Shown: positions 42,252-51,529, counted from the first letter of the stretch. The stretch is 64,000 nucleotides of DNA from Aestuariimicrobium kwangyangense DSM 21549 (GCF_000421525.1 NZ_ATXE01000001.1:682001-746000); one strand, 5' to 3'. Translations and numbers: made by a program. Notes: generated by a model not told the origin, from the letters alone.

Positions 42252-42986
42252 ATGGGCACGTGGATCGGGACATCCGGGTGGTCGTACGACCACTGGCAGG
42301 ACGTCCTCTATCACGGCTGTTCTCCCGCCGACCGACTCTCGCGCTACGCCGCGGAGTTCGACACCGTCGAGCTGAACGCGAGTTTCTACCGATGGCCCCG
42401 GGACGCGACCTTCAGCTCCTGGCAGCGTCGCCTCCCGGAGGGCTTCCGGATGTCGGTGAAGGCGCCGCGTGCGCTCACCCACGCCCGCAAGCTCTACTCA
42501 CCTGAGTACTGGACGGGGCGGATCTCAGCCGCCTGGGATCGGCTGTATGACAAGCGGGGACAGTTGCTCGTCCAGTTGCCGCCCGGGATGGAGCGCGACG
42601 ACGCCAGGCTCGAGTACTTCCTCGGACTGCTCCCGTGGTGGGTGCCTTCAGCCGTGGAGTTCCGCCACCCCTCGTGGGTGTGTGACGAGGTGTTCGCGCT
42701 GCTGGAGCGACACCAGTCGGCCTATGTGGTGATGTCGGGTGCCGGTCTGCCGTGCATTCTGCGGGCCACGGCCCCGACGGTCTACGTGCGATTGCATGGT
42801 CCGCACGAGCACGCGCTCTACGGGGGGTCCTACTCCGACGATGACCTGAGGTGGTGGGCCGAGCGCATCGCCGAGTGGGAGTCCCAAGGTCGGGACGTCT
42901 ACGCCTACTTCAACAACGACGGGGGCGGGAACGCGGTCCGGAACGCTCGCACGCTCCGATCGCTGGTGTCGGGGAATCGGGGCTAG
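42252..42986 (+). CDS. DUF72 (YecE-like) protein
   Basis: A 244-residue soluble TIM-barrel protein. WIGTSGWSYDHWQDVLYHG at the start, DTVELNASFYRWP near residue 37, FRMSVKAPRALTH near 67 and DVYAYFNNDGGGNAVRNA near the end are landmarks of the DUF72/YecE family. The barrel resembles sugar-phosphate isomerase-like folds, but no enzyme activity is established to my knowledge. The ATG is preceded by GGAAGGGG. It lies between two repeat arrays of the same type. Confidence 0.85.
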   Translation: MGTWIGTSGWSYDHWQDVLYHGCSPADRLSRYAAEFDTVELNASFYRWPRDATFSSWQRRLPEGFRMSVKAPRALTHARKLYSPEYWTGRISAAWDRLYDKRGQLLVQLPPGMERDDARLEYFLGLLPWWVPSAVEFRHPSWVCDEVFALLERHQSAYVVMSGAGLPCILRATAPTVYVRLHGPHEHALYGGSYSDDDLRWWAERIAEWESQGRDVYAYFNNDGGGNAVRNARTLRSLVSGNRG

Positions 42987-43120
42987 GTCGTCCCAGGCAT
43001 CGACGCGGCGGCATGTTGAGCCGCTGGACCTTCCCGACGGTGGACGGCCATCGCCACACTTGTCCGTCCGATCGGCTGCTTTGGGTGACCCGCCACCCCA
43101 GACCGTCGGGAGGCCGTGTC

Positions 43121-43282
43121 TGCCCCCATGTCGTCCCATCTGCCCCGGGACGGCTCACTTGCCCCATCCCTGGACGAGGGCAACTGCGCGGCGCGAGGGC
43201 AACTCGGACGGTACGCGGGCAACCGCGCGGAAGGCGCGCAACTCCCACGGTGCTGGGGCAACCGCGCGGGACGGGGGCGACG
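43121..43282. repeat. Strand-switching array of TGCCC/GGGCA units, 19/20-bp period (locus 3)
   Basis: TGCCCC units start at 43121, 43141 and 43160. GGGCA-type units on the other strand start at 43178, 43197, 43217, about 43236 (degenerate), 43256 and 43275. Spacing is again 19-20 bp. The array lies in the 384-bp gap between the DUF72 gene and tRNA-Leu. Nothing else is recognisable in 42987-43120. Confidence 0.75.
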
Positions 43283-43333
43283 TGGCCTCTACGCCGGCGC
43301 CCGGCAGGGGTTGCGCAGGGCCAATAAACGAAG

Positions 43334-43364
43334 AATGGCCCTGACCACTACGTAGTCAGAGCCA
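43334..43364 (-). terminator. Terminator of tRNA-Leu
   Basis: TGGCCCTGAC (43336-43345) and GTCAGAGCCA (43355-43364) form a 10-bp stem with one mismatch. On the minus strand it is followed by ATTCTTCGTTTATT, a T-rich run. It begins 6 nt after the tRNA 3' end. Confidence 0.75.
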
Positions 43365-43370
43365 TGTTCG

Positions 43371-43453
43371 TGCGCGAGAGAGGAGTTGAACCTCCACGTC
43401 CCAAGGGACACTGGCACCTGAAGCCAGCGCGTCTGCCATTCCGCCACTCGCGC
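43371..43453 (-). tRNA. tRNA-Leu (anticodon CAG)
   Basis: On the minus strand the 83-nt gene folds into a type II tRNA. The acceptor arms are GCGCGAG and CTCGCGC with discriminator A. The D loop has GGCGGAATGGCAGACGC and the anticodon arm is CTGGC-TTCAGGT-GCCAG. The variable arm is long (TGTCCCTTGGGACG) and the T arm is GGAGGTTCAACTCC. The CCA end is not encoded. TAGTCT at 43484-43479 is a possible -10. It reads CUG codons, the commonest Leu codon in this high-GC window. Confidence 0.96.
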
Positions 43454-43543
43454 ATCGCCGGATCGCTCCAGCCCGAGAAGACTAGCACGGGCAACTTGGA
43501 CGACGCACATCGAGCAGAGCTCCCCAGCAGAGGCCTCGCCCAG

Positions 43544-44185
43544 TCACTCGCTCTGGCTCGCCTCGGCCAGCGGCAGCCAGTTCCAGTGCAGGATCGCCGG
43601 GTTGTGGCGCTCGTAGCCGAGCACGCACAGCCCGCCGGCGTCCAGGATCAGCTGCGCTCCGAAGCGCGGCTCGGTCCGCAACCACACCGAGGCCAGCACC
43701 CGCAGCAGGTGACCGTGGGCCACCAGGGCCACGTCACCGTCCTGCAGCGCCGGCAGCACCCGGTCGATCACCGAGCGGGCGCGGGCCGAGACCTGTTCGA
43801 TCGTCTCGCCGGGCGTCTCGCCCGTGACCACGCCGTCGTCCCACACGTTCCAGTCGTAACCGAGCTCCTCGCGGATCTCGGCAGTCGTCCGTCCTTCATA
43901 GCCGCCGTAGTCCCACTCAACGAGGTTCTGGTCGACCTCGTTGTCGCCCAATCCGGCCAGTTCGGCCGTCCTGCGAGCCCTCTGCAGGGGAGAGGTGAGC
44001 ACCATCGAGAACTCGAAACCACCCAACTGGGGGGCGATCTCGGCGGCCAAACGCTCGCCCTTGGGCAGGAGCGGCACATCGGTCAGGCCGGTGTGCTTCA
44101 TGGCCTCCGACCACTCGGTCTTGCCATGGCGAATCAGCACCAGTCGGTGCTGGGGAGTCGGTCGGGCGCTCATGGCACTACTCAA
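43544..44185 (-). CDS. Histidine phosphatase (phosphoglycerate mutase-like) family protein
   Basis: A 213-residue enzyme. LVLIRHGKTEWSEAMKHTG carries the catalytic RHG motif with its phospho-accepting His. SPLQRARRTAEL and VALVAHGHLLRVL supply the other Arg and His residues. Family members include cofactor-dependent phosphoglycerate mutases and broad acid phosphatases; the short length and WDYGGYEGRTTAEI favour a phosphatase. Substrate unknown. An alternative ATG at 44173 removes four residues. It may be co-transcribed with the MFS gene 56 bp upstream. Confidence 0.85.
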   Translation of the reverse strand: MSSAMSARPTPQHRLVLIRHGKTEWSEAMKHTGLTDVPLLPKGERLAAEIAPQLGGFEFSMVLTSPLQRARRTAELAGLGDNEVDQNLVEWDYGGYEGRTTAEIREELGYDWNVWDDGVVTGETPGETIEQVSARARSVIDRVLPALQDGDVALVAHGHLLRVLASVWLRTEPRFGAQLILDAGGLCVLGYERHNPAILHWNWLPLAEASQSE

Positions 44186-44241
44186 GCAGGTGCGCCCCGC
44201 GGACGTGCCCGAACGTCACGCCGCGGGGCCCGGGCGCCAGC

Positions 44242-45486
44242 TCAGATGGGGACGGAGGCCTCACCGACACCGTCGAGTTCGACGCCCTTGCGTTCGGGGA
44301 CGAGAGCCAGCGTGACCACCAAATCGATCACGTAGATGGCGGCCAACATGGCGATCGCGAACGCAAAGCCGCGCCAGCCCACCACGAGACCGATCAGCCA
44401 CGGCGCGAACCCGCCGATGCCTCGTCCCACGTTGAACAGCAGGTTCTGCGCCGTGCCGCGGGCGTGGGTGGGGAACAGTTCGGCGGTCAGGGCTCCGTAG
44501 CCACCCATCATGCCGTTGACGAAGGCGCCCATCACGGCACCGCCAATGAGCATCGCGATCGGGTCGTCGAGGCGGCTGAACACGACTACCGAGACGGCCG
44601 CGCCGACCTGGTAGGCGAGGAACATGGGGCGTCGTCCGACCCGGTCGGCCAGCACGCCGAAGATGAGGATGCCGATGATCATCCCGAGCACCGTGACGGC
44701 CGTCCACAGGGCCGACTTGTTGATCGAGAAGCCGTGCTGCTTGGACAGGTAGCTCGGCAGCCACAGCATCAGTCCGTAGTAGCCGAAGTTCTGCACCGAG
44801 GTGAGCACCATCACGGCCACCGAATGCTTGATGCGCGTGGGGGTCGAGAACAGTTCGCGCACGGGGTTCTTCGACCGCTCCATGCGGGTGAACATCTCGG
44901 GCTCGTCGATGTGACGGCGGGTGAAGAACGCCAACACGGCCGGGATCGCGCCGATCAGGAACAGTCCGCGCCAGCCGATCGAGGGGTGGCTGAGGGCCCA
45001 CGCCGAGACCCCGGCCGCGAGCAGCACCCCCACCTGCCAGCCGACGGCGACGAAGGACGCCGCCCGGGCGCGCCACTTGGAGGGCCATGCCTCGGTCGCC
45101 AGGGTCATGCCGACCCCGTACTCGGCGCCCAGACCCACACCGGCCAGGAAGCGGAAGAACAGCAGCCATCCGTGGCTCGGCGACAGGCCAGTGGCGGCGG
45201 TGAAGACGGCGAACACGAGGATCGAGACGGTCAGCACCCTGACCCTGCCGATCCGGTCGGAGAGCACGCCGCCGATCGCACCGCCGAGCACGGCACCGAT
45301 CAGGGTGACGGTCGCCAACATGCCCGATTCACCCGGCGACAGGGTGAAGTGTGCGGCGATGGCACCCAGCGAGAAGCTGAGGATGAGCAGGTCGAACCCG
45401 TCCATGGCGTAGCCGACGCTTGAGGCGAGCAGGGCCTTGAGGGCGTAACGGTTGGGTCTGGTCTCGACCGGCGCTTCGATGGTCAT
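44242..45486 (-). CDS. MFS transporter (aromatic acid/sugar proton symporter type)
   Basis: A 414-residue permease with 12 predicted helices. MDGFDLLILSFSLGAIAAHF near residue 28 and GGVLSDRIGRVRVL (loop 2-3 motif) match the AAHS/sialate-type MFS symporters, which import aromatic acids, sugars or small organic acids. The mid-loop GVLADRVGRRPMFL is the second copy of the motif. The substrate is not determinable. The ATG at 45486 follows GGAGA at a good distance, and an upstream frame start at 45516 has no ribosome site. Confidence 0.83.
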   Translation of the reverse strand: MTIEAPVETRPNRYALKALLASSVGYAMDGFDLLILSFSLGAIAAHFTLSPGESGMLATVTLIGAVLGGAIGGVLSDRIGRVRVLTVSILVFAVFTAATGLSPSHGWLLFFRFLAGVGLGAEYGVGMTLATEAWPSKWRARAASFVAVGWQVGVLLAAGVSAWALSHPSIGWRGLFLIGAIPAVLAFFTRRHIDEPEMFTRMERSKNPVRELFSTPTRIKHSVAVMVLTSVQNFGYYGLMLWLPSYLSKQHGFSINKSALWTAVTVLGMIIGILIFGVLADRVGRRPMFLAYQVGAAVSVVVFSRLDDPIAMLIGGAVMGAFVNGMMGGYGALTAELFPTHARGTAQNLLFNVGRGIGGFAPWLIGLVVGWRGFAFAIAMLAAIYVIDLVVTLALVPERKGVELDGVGEASVPI

Positions 45487-45563
45487 GCGGTCTCCGTGGG
45501 GGTGGGGAGCGGACAAAATCGCCGCTCACCCTAGCCGGAAAACGTGTGCCCACCCGACACCGG

Positions 45564-46631
45564 TCACTCCACGCGCTCACCCTCGCGGAAGTACCAGACC
45601 TCGCCAAGTTCGACGCCGACCCGGTCGTCCACCTCGGGAGCGGCCCCGGTGACGTATGACACCAGGTCGACGCCCTCGTCGAGGCTGACCCGCACCTCGG
45701 TGAAGTGCCCGTGTGGTGTGACCCGCGTCACCCGCGCCGGACGTCCGCCGTCGGCGTCCAGCCGCACCGACTCAGGACGCACCGCCGAGGTCAGTCCGTC
45801 GTCGGCGCTCAGGGTGGACGGGGTGAGTCGCCCCGGGACCTTGTTGACCGAGCCCACGAAGCTGGCGACGAACTCCGTGCGCGGGTTCGAGTAGAGCTCG
45901 CGGGGTGCCGAGACCTGCTCGATGCGGCCGTCGTTCATGACCGCGACCCTGTCCGACATGGCCATGGCCTCGTCCTGGTCGTGGGTGACCATGACGGTGG
46001 TGATGCCGAGTCGCTGCTGGATCTCGCGGATGTCCTCCCGCACCCGCACCCGCAGCTTGGCGTCGAGGTTCGACAGCGGCTCGTCGAGCAGTAGCACCGC
46101 GGGTTCCTGGACGAGGGCACGCGCCAGGGCGGTGCGTTGCTGCTCGCCGCCCGAGATGCGTCCGGGGCGTGAGTCCTTGTGGTGCAGCAGGTTGACCAAC
46201 TGCAGCACCCGGTCGACACGCTCGTTGACCTCGGAGCGGGGACGCTTCGCCAACTTCAGTGGGAAGGCCACATTCTTCGCCACTGTCATGTGCGGCCACA
46301 GGGCGTAGTTCTGGAAGACCATCGCCGAGGGACGACGCTCGGGCGGCAGGTGCGTGACGTCTCGGCCGCTGACCACCACCGCTCCCCGGTCGGGTTCGAG
46401 GAAGCCGGCGATCATGCGCAGGGTGGTGGTCTTGCCGCAGCCCGAGGGGCCGAGCAGGCAGACCAATTCGCCGGCGGCGACGTGAAGGCTCAGGTCGTCG
46501 ACGATGGTGCGACCGCCCAGTTCCTTGTGCAGACCGTCAAGCCGCAGACCGTCGGCCTGCATCGGGTCTGCCTGCACAGCGTCGGGGTGGGGCGCCGCGG
46601 CCGCGGTTGGATCGTTCAGGGGGATGGTCAC
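45564..46631 (-). CDS. ABC importer ATPase (PotA/FbpC type)
   Basis: A 355-residue ATPase. Walker A GPSGCGKTTT (about residue 60), signature ISGGEQQRTALARAL, Walker B VLLLDEPLSNLD and the His switch VMVTHDQDEAM are all present. The C-terminal third (from about residue 265) is a TOBE domain. It energises the two permeases encoded just upstream. The GTG start at 46631 overlaps the permease stop (GTGA). The longer frame upstream lies in the permease gene. The first 25 residues are Ala/Asp/Pro-rich and precede the ATPase core. Confidence 0.9.
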   Translation of the reverse strand: MTIPLNDPTAAAAPHPDAVQADPMQADGLRLDGLHKELGGRTIVDDLSLHVAAGELVCLLGPSGCGKTTTLRMIAGFLEPDRGAVVVSGRDVTHLPPERRPSAMVFQNYALWPHMTVAKNVAFPLKLAKRPRSEVNERVDRVLQLVNLLHHKDSRPGRISGGEQQRTALARALVQEPAVLLLDEPLSNLDAKLRVRVREDIREIQQRLGITTVMVTHDQDEAMAMSDRVAVMNDGRIEQVSAPRELYSNPRTEFVASFVGSVNKVPGRLTPSTLSADDGLTSAVRPESVRLDADGGRPARVTRVTPHGHFTEVRVSLDEGVDLVSYVTGAAPEVDDRVGVELGEVWYFREGERVE

Positions 46632-47455
46632 TTGATCTGGAACCCTTCGGCAAGCTGGCCGCCCATGATCTGCTTGCGCACCAGCAACAGCAGACCCACC
46701 GACGGGATCGTCAACAGGATCGAGAAGACGGCCGACACCTGCTTGGGGTAGTTCAACACCAAGGAGTACATCTGCGTCGGCATCGTCATGTAGTCGGGTG
46801 CGCCGACCAGGTAGGTGCCCTGGGCCTCGTCCCAACTGGAGATGAAGCTCATGATGGCGGCCACCAGGATGGCGGGCAGCGCCATCGGCAGCGTCACCGA
46901 CCAGAACACGCGCAGCGGTCTGGCTCCGGCGTCGCGGGCGGCCTCCTCGAGTGATCGAGGCACCGACGAGAACGCCGCGGCCGGGATCCAGGTCATGAAG
47001 ACCACCGTGCCCAAGACGTGCACGATCAGCACCCCGAGGATGGTCTGCATCAGCTGCAGCGCGTAGAACAGGCTCGCGATGGCGACGAACAGTCCCATCT
47101 TCGGGAAGGCGTTCACGGCGAACAGCGCCACCAGCATCACCCGGCGTCCGGGGAACTGGTAGCGACTGAACGCGTAGGCGGCCGGCAGACACACCACCGC
47201 CGAGATGAGTACGGTCAACACCGCGAACGTCACCGAGTTCTGCAGGGCGATGTTCATCATCGGGTCGTTGACCACCACCTTCCACCAGCGCAGGGTGAAC
47301 CCCTCGGGCCACAAGTGCGGATACACCCACTCGGTGGCGAAGGCGCGGGCCGCCAGCCAGACCAGAGGTCCGAGGATGAACACGCCCAGAGCCAGCATGA
47401 AGAGGCTCACTCCGACCTTGCCCACCATCGAGCCGACGGAGCGTCGCGGACTCAT
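46628..47455 (-). CDS. ABC importer permease (second subunit)
   Basis: A 275-residue permease with six helices. LEEAARDAGARPLRVFWSVT is the EAA loop contacting the ATPase. It starts MSPRRSVGSMVGKVGVSLFM; the ATG overlaps the stop of the other permease (ATGA). The arrangement binding protein, permease, permease, ATPase resembles spermidine/putrescine, thiamine, iron or phosphonate importers, and the substrate cannot be chosen from sequence alone. Confidence 0.88.
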   Translation of the reverse strand: MSPRRSVGSMVGKVGVSLFMLALGVFILGPLVWLAARAFATEWVYPHLWPEGFTLRWWKVVVNDPMMNIALQNSVTFAVLTVLISAVVCLPAAYAFSRYQFPGRRVMLVALFAVNAFPKMGLFVAIASLFYALQLMQTILGVLIVHVLGTVVFMTWIPAAAFSSVPRSLEEAARDAGARPLRVFWSVTLPMALPAILVAAIMSFISSWDEAQGTYLVGAPDYMTMPTQMYSLVLNYPKQVSAVFSILLTIPSVGLLLLVRKQIMGGQLAEGFQIK

Positions 47456-48372
47456 GCCCCCGCCTCCTTGCTCGAGCGGAAGTTGGCCCAGATGTAGGCC
47501 AGCGCGATCAGCGACGCAGCTCCGAACACCACCACCGCCATCACGATCGACTGCTGGGGCATGTTGTAGGCCGTGAAGTAGTTCGCCATGTCGACGCCCA
47601 ACATGGTGGGCGCGTTCGGGCCCGTGAAGTAGGGCACCGTGAACGAGCCGATGATGCCGATGCCGGTGAACGTCGCGGCGATCACGATCGGCACGAAGGC
47701 CATCGGCAGGATCACCGAGAAGGTGGTGCGGACGAGCCCTGCACCCGCATCTCGGGCGGCGTCGATCAGGGCGTCGGGAACGGCCTGCACCCCCGAGGCG
47801 CACATCAGCACCGCGAACGGCAAGGAGCACCACACCTGCGCGATCACCACCCCGCTCACGGTGTAGCCGAAGGTGGGTCCCTCGAGGCCGGCCTGGGCGA
47901 ACACCGACCGCAGGAAGCCGTCAGGCGCATAGAACATCAGCACCGACCATGAGGCGATCACCACCGGGATGAACTGCGGCACGATGGCCAGCACCGTCAG
48001 CAGTTTCGCCGCCCAGCCGCCGGTCAGGCGCAGGTACAGAGCGATGATCAGCGCCAGCACCAGCACGATGGACGTCGACACCACCGTCACCATCACCGTC
48101 ACACCCAGGTCTCGACGGAACCGGGGGTTGGTGAGTACCTCGCGGTAGGCACCCAAGGTGCCCCACCACTCGTCGGTGATGTGCTGGTGCTGGGCGATCA
48201 GTGCCGTCGTCTGGTTGAGCCCTCCGGTGTGCCCCAGTGAGTAGGCCACCGCGAGCACGATCGGGAACCCGGTGAACGCAGCCACCAGCAGCAGGGGTGG
48301 TGAGGCCATCAACAGTCCGCGCAGCGACCGCGAACGGGGTCGCCGGATGCGCCGCCGTGCGGTGACCGTCAT
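47452..48372 (-). CDS. ABC importer permease (first subunit)
   Basis: A 306-residue permease with six helices following a basic N-terminus (TARRRIRRPRSRSLRGLL). LIDAARDAGAGLVRTTFSVI is the EAA loop. The ATG at 48372 is 17 bp after the binding-protein stop. A GTG at 48392 overlapping that stop (GTGA) would add seven residues and would imply coupling; neither has a clear ribosome site. Confidence 0.86.
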   Translation of the reverse strand: MTVTARRRIRRPRSRSLRGLLMASPPLLLVAAFTGFPIVLAVAYSLGHTGGLNQTTALIAQHQHITDEWWGTLGAYREVLTNPRFRRDLGVTVMVTVVSTSIVLVLALIIALYLRLTGGWAAKLLTVLAIVPQFIPVVIASWSVLMFYAPDGFLRSVFAQAGLEGPTFGYTVSGVVIAQVWCSLPFAVLMCASGVQAVPDALIDAARDAGAGLVRTTFSVILPMAFVPIVIAATFTGIGIIGSFTVPYFTGPNAPTMLGVDMANYFTAYNMPQQSIVMAVVVFGAASLIALAYIWANFRSSKEAGA

Positions 48373-48389
48373 CGAAGGTGCGCCCGCGC

Positions 48390-49559
48390 TCACTTGCCGG
48401 GAACCAACTGGTCCCACTGAGCCGACATGTCGTTGCCGACCTTGTCGAGGTAACCCGGACGAAGCACGTCAGGGTGGGCCTCCTTGAAGATCTTCTGGGT
48501 CTCGTCGGGCAGCTTCTCGAGCGGGATGACGGGGAAGCCGGCGATCTGGTTGGCGATCAGGACCTGGGCGTCGGACGACAGCACGAAGTTGGCAAGCTTG
48601 AGCGCATGCTCCTTCTTGGCACTCGCCTTGGGGACTCCCAGGTAGGCGGCGCCGCCGGTGAAGCTGGGGTTCGAGATCTGGGTGGCCTTGATCTTGTCGG
48701 GAACCAGTCCGGTCTTCTGACCCGAGATGAACTGGTCGCTCCACACCGTGCACATCGAGATCTGGCCGCTGGCCAGCAGCTCCAGCACCTGCGAGTTGCC
48801 GTTGGGGTAGACCCCCTTCTGGTAGATGGACGGTCCGAGCCCCTTGAGCTCGGCGAAGCCCTTGCTCCAGCCCTTCATGGCCTCCTGGTCGTAGGTGGTG
48901 CGCAGCTTCTCGGCGGCGGTCGGATCCAGGTACTTGTCGAGCACGGTGGTCACCCAGGCGCCACCGGAACCGCCCGACTTCGGCGGGCAGTAGGTGAACT
49001 GGCCGGGGTTGGCCTTGATCCAGGCCAGCACCTCGTCGAGGGTGGTGGGCACCTTCGTCACCTTGGCGGGGTCATAGGCCAGCAGCACCGACGACCCTCG
49101 GTAGGGAATGCCGCCGCCCTTGCCGGCGGTCACGACGTCGGCCGGTACCCCATCGAGGTTGGGCACGTTGCTGGTCGAGATCGGCTCCATGATCCCGGCC
49201 TCGGCCAGACCCGTGACGAACCCGGCGTCGATCAGGTCGAGGCCCGAGTCCTTTCCCTGCGACTGGGCGGCGGTGAGCTTGGCCTTGGTCTGGGCATCGT
49301 GTTCGCCGTGCAGGTCGAGTTGCACCTTCACCGAGTAGCCGGGGTTGGCCTTGACGAAGGCAGGGATCAGGGCCTTCTCCCACAGCTCCTGCATGTTGGT
49401 GTCGCCGGAGAGGAAGACGGTGAGGTTGGCGCCACCCGACGAGCCACTGGCCGACCCCTGCGGGGCGGTCGCGTCGGTGGACTTCTTGGCGCACCCCGCG
49501 ACGGTGGCGGCGCCGGCGAGTGCGGTGAGGGTGAGCAGTGAACGGCGGGCGAGGGCCAT
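48390..49559 (-). CDS. Lipoprotein solute-binding protein of an ABC importer
   Basis: A 389-residue lipoprotein. ARRSLLTLTALAGAATVAGC ends in the lipobox with C23. The mature part starts with a Ser/Gly-rich linker followed by NLTVFLSGDTNMQELWEKAL, a periplasmic-binding-like fold. It is the first gene of the four-gene importer operon and defines its substrate, which I cannot name. AGGAG lies 8 nt before the ATG. Confidence 0.87.
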   Translation of the reverse strand: MALARRSLLTLTALAGAATVAGCAKKSTDATAPQGSASGSSGGANLTVFLSGDTNMQELWEKALIPAFVKANPGYSVKVQLDLHGEHDAQTKAKLTAAQSQGKDSGLDLIDAGFVTGLAEAGIMEPISTSNVPNLDGVPADVVTAGKGGGIPYRGSSVLLAYDPAKVTKVPTTLDEVLAWIKANPGQFTYCPPKSGGSGGAWVTTVLDKYLDPTAAEKLRTTYDQEAMKGWSKGFAELKGLGPSIYQKGVYPNGNSQVLELLASGQISMCTVWSDQFISGQKTGLVPDKIKATQISNPSFTGGAAYLGVPKASAKKEHALKLANFVLSSDAQVLIANQIAGFPVIPLEKLPDETQKIFKEAHPDVLRPGYLDKVGNDMSAQWDQLVPGK

Positions 49560-49630
49560 GGGGGTAGCTCCTGTCGATCTCCGAGAGGTCGCGGGTGTCG
49601 CGAACCCCTCCGACCTTAGGCATCGGGGGA

Positions 49631-50896
49631 TCACTTGGGGGTCGGGTCGGCAACCTCTGCTGACTCTTCGGCTGAACTTTCGGTGACGTCCGACATCTTC
49701 CGCCCTCGTCCCCGCCGGTGGCCCATCAGGTAGGCGACCACCAGCAGCGGCAGGGCGCTGCCCACCGCCACCCCCACCAGTCCCCACTGTCGATCGACCG
49801 TGGTGGTCCTCACCGGGGTCGGCTCCTGACCGTTCGGATGCCGGCCGTCGTCGGGCGCGGACGCCGAGGAACTGGGCGCGGGTACGGCGAGGGGTGGGAG
49901 CTCAGCGATGGCGACACTGGCCTGGGCGAGCGTCGCCTCCAGCACCTGCGGTGTGTAGCCCGAGTGGATCGGTCGGGTGCGGCTGATCTCGGAGTCGAGG
50001 GTCGTGTTCTGCAGCATCACCTGCGCCATCGAGGGACCTGCGTCGCACACGAGGTCGCCGCTCTGGCACACCGAATAGGTTGCCTGGTAGGCGCCGGGCG
50101 GGATCTCGGCCTGCTGGCCCACCATGGCGGCCCGGATCGCGGCCGTGTCGATCTTGCCCTCGTAGAGGTTGATGGTGGTCTGGATGAGATTCCGCACCGC
50201 CTGGTCGCGGTTGGTCTCGCCACCGCGACGGGCCTGTTCGCGCAGCAGGGCGAGCATCGCTCCAAGACCGATGGCGTTCTGTGACGCCGACCCAGACAGT
50301 TCGCGGACGCTCTGCCCCGGATAGTGACTCGGGTTGCCGATCAGGATCGCCGCCGCCAACCTCGACGGGGCCTGGGGGACTGCATCCAGCGCCGAGGTGA
50401 TCACCTGGGCTCCCTGCGAGTAGCCGGCCAGGATCGTCCTCTCGGCGGGGCAGCGGTTGGCGGAATCGGCCAGCACCGTCGCCAAGTTCTTCGCACCCGT
50501 CTCGGCCGAGGTGAAGTACTCGGTGGTGGGCATCGGCTGGTCGAGCAGCAGCGACTGCATCGGTACGTTCGCCAAGGTGTGGGGGTCGCTCGCCGGGTAC
50601 TCGAGCCACAGTTGGCGCACGGTTCCCTTCGTCCATCGGGACGCCAAACCGTCACGCACGCGGGTGACGGTCGGGCCGTAGCCGGGGGACTCGCCCGAAC
50701 CCCTCACCCCGATGAACACGAAGTCGGCGCAGGCCTGCTGGCCGGCAGCGGACGAGGGCTGGACCCGGTCGGTCCACGCGGTGGGCACTGCGTGCGCAGG
50801 TGTGGCGCCGACCACACCGGTCGCGAGCGAGAACAGACAGGCCAGCACCACCAGGCAACCGTGGACCGCCGCACGCCGGCAGGCGACGAACCACAC
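49631..50896 (-). CDS. Cutinase-like secreted and membrane-anchored esterase
   Basis: A 421-residue protein. A signal peptide ends near VVGATPAHA (residues about 28-36). The cutinase domain follows: FVFIGVRGSGESPGYGPTV and the nucleophile elbow ILAGYSQGAQ. Pro/Ser-rich spacer residues precede a transmembrane helix (LVGVAVGSALPLLVVAYLMG) and a basic, then acidic, tail. Cutinase-family enzymes hydrolyse ester bonds in lipids or polyesters; in actinobacteria they are often cell-surface lipases. The GTG start at 50896 is the only in-frame start between the upstream gene and the signal peptide. Confidence 0.8.
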   Translation of the reverse strand: MWFVACRRAAVHGCLVVLACLFSLATGVVGATPAHAVPTAWTDRVQPSSAAGQQACADFVFIGVRGSGESPGYGPTVTRVRDGLASRWTKGTVRQLWLEYPASDPHTLANVPMQSLLLDQPMPTTEYFTSAETGAKNLATVLADSANRCPAERTILAGYSQGAQVITSALDAVPQAPSRLAAAILIGNPSHYPGQSVRELSGSASQNAIGLGAMLALLREQARRGGETNRDQAVRNLIQTTINLYEGKIDTAAIRAAMVGQQAEIPPGAYQATYSVCQSGDLVCDAGPSMAQVMLQNTTLDSEISRTRPIHSGYTPQVLEATLAQASVAIAELPPLAVPAPSSSASAPDDGRHPNGQEPTPVRTTTVDRQWGLVGVAVGSALPLLVVAYLMGHRRGRGRKMSDVTESSAEESAEVADPTPK

Positions 50897-50940
50897 CGCC
50901 CCGACTGGCGGCGGGGCGGTGGGGGTGGCGGAACCCGACC

Positions 50941-51405
50941 TCACTCGGGCTGGGCGAAGGTGGCCGTGAAGCTGGCCTGGTCGAGCGCTTGCGCGAGGAT
51001 CGTGAACCGCACCTGCGCCGAGGTGGCACCGTCGGGAACGTCGAGGTGCGCCGTCGGCAGGGCGTACACCGTGTGCACGTAGCGGTGCGCCGGTCCGGGT
51101 GGGGGACAGGCCCCTCCGTACCCCACGTAGCCGTAGTCGTTGACCCAGGCCCGGGCTCCGGCAGGCAGCGGCCCACCCTCGTCGATGCCGCTCAGCGTGC
51201 CGGGAATGTCGACGACCACCCAGTGCCACCACCCGGAACCGGTGGGGGCGTCCGGGTCGTAGATGGTCACGGCGAACGACTCGGTGCCGTCGGGTGCCTC
51301 GCTCCAGCGCAGGTCGGGAATGACGTTCTGTCCGCCGGCTCCCTGCTCGGCGTACTTCAGCTGGATGGCCGTGTCGGCCGGGATGGCGGTCGATTCGAGT
51401 TTCAT
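50941..51405 (-). CDS. YbhB/YbcL-family (PEBP-fold) protein
   Basis: A 154-residue soluble protein. YDPDAPTGSGWWHWVVVDIP and YGGACPPPGPAHRYVHTVYA are the two conserved ligand-binding segments of bacterial phosphatidylethanolamine-binding-like (Raf kinase inhibitor-like) proteins. The biochemical role is not established. GGGGGAGA lies a few nt before the ATG. It is upstream of the cutinase gene with a 44-bp gap and may be co-transcribed. Confidence 0.88.
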   Translation of the reverse strand: MKLESTAIPADTAIQLKYAEQGAGGQNVIPDLRWSEAPDGTESFAVTIYDPDAPTGSGWWHWVVVDIPGTLSGIDEGGPLPAGARAWVNDYGYVGYGGACPPPGPAHRYVHTVYALPTAHLDVPDGATSAQVRFTILAQALDQASFTATFAQPE

Positions 51406-51529
51406 GGTCTCCCCCTGTCGTGGGCAACGGCTGGTCGGTGGTGGTCACGTGTCCTGCCTCGAGGCTATCCCCGCGCGGGAAGCCGTGGGCGAGGTCGGGT
51501 GCCCCGGTCGTCCTGAGTGCTGTCGACAG

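Noticed and set aside
43060-43355. Small open frames around 43060-43355
   Set aside because: They are created by the repeat array, have no ribosome sites and encode repetitive Arg/Gly-rich peptides.
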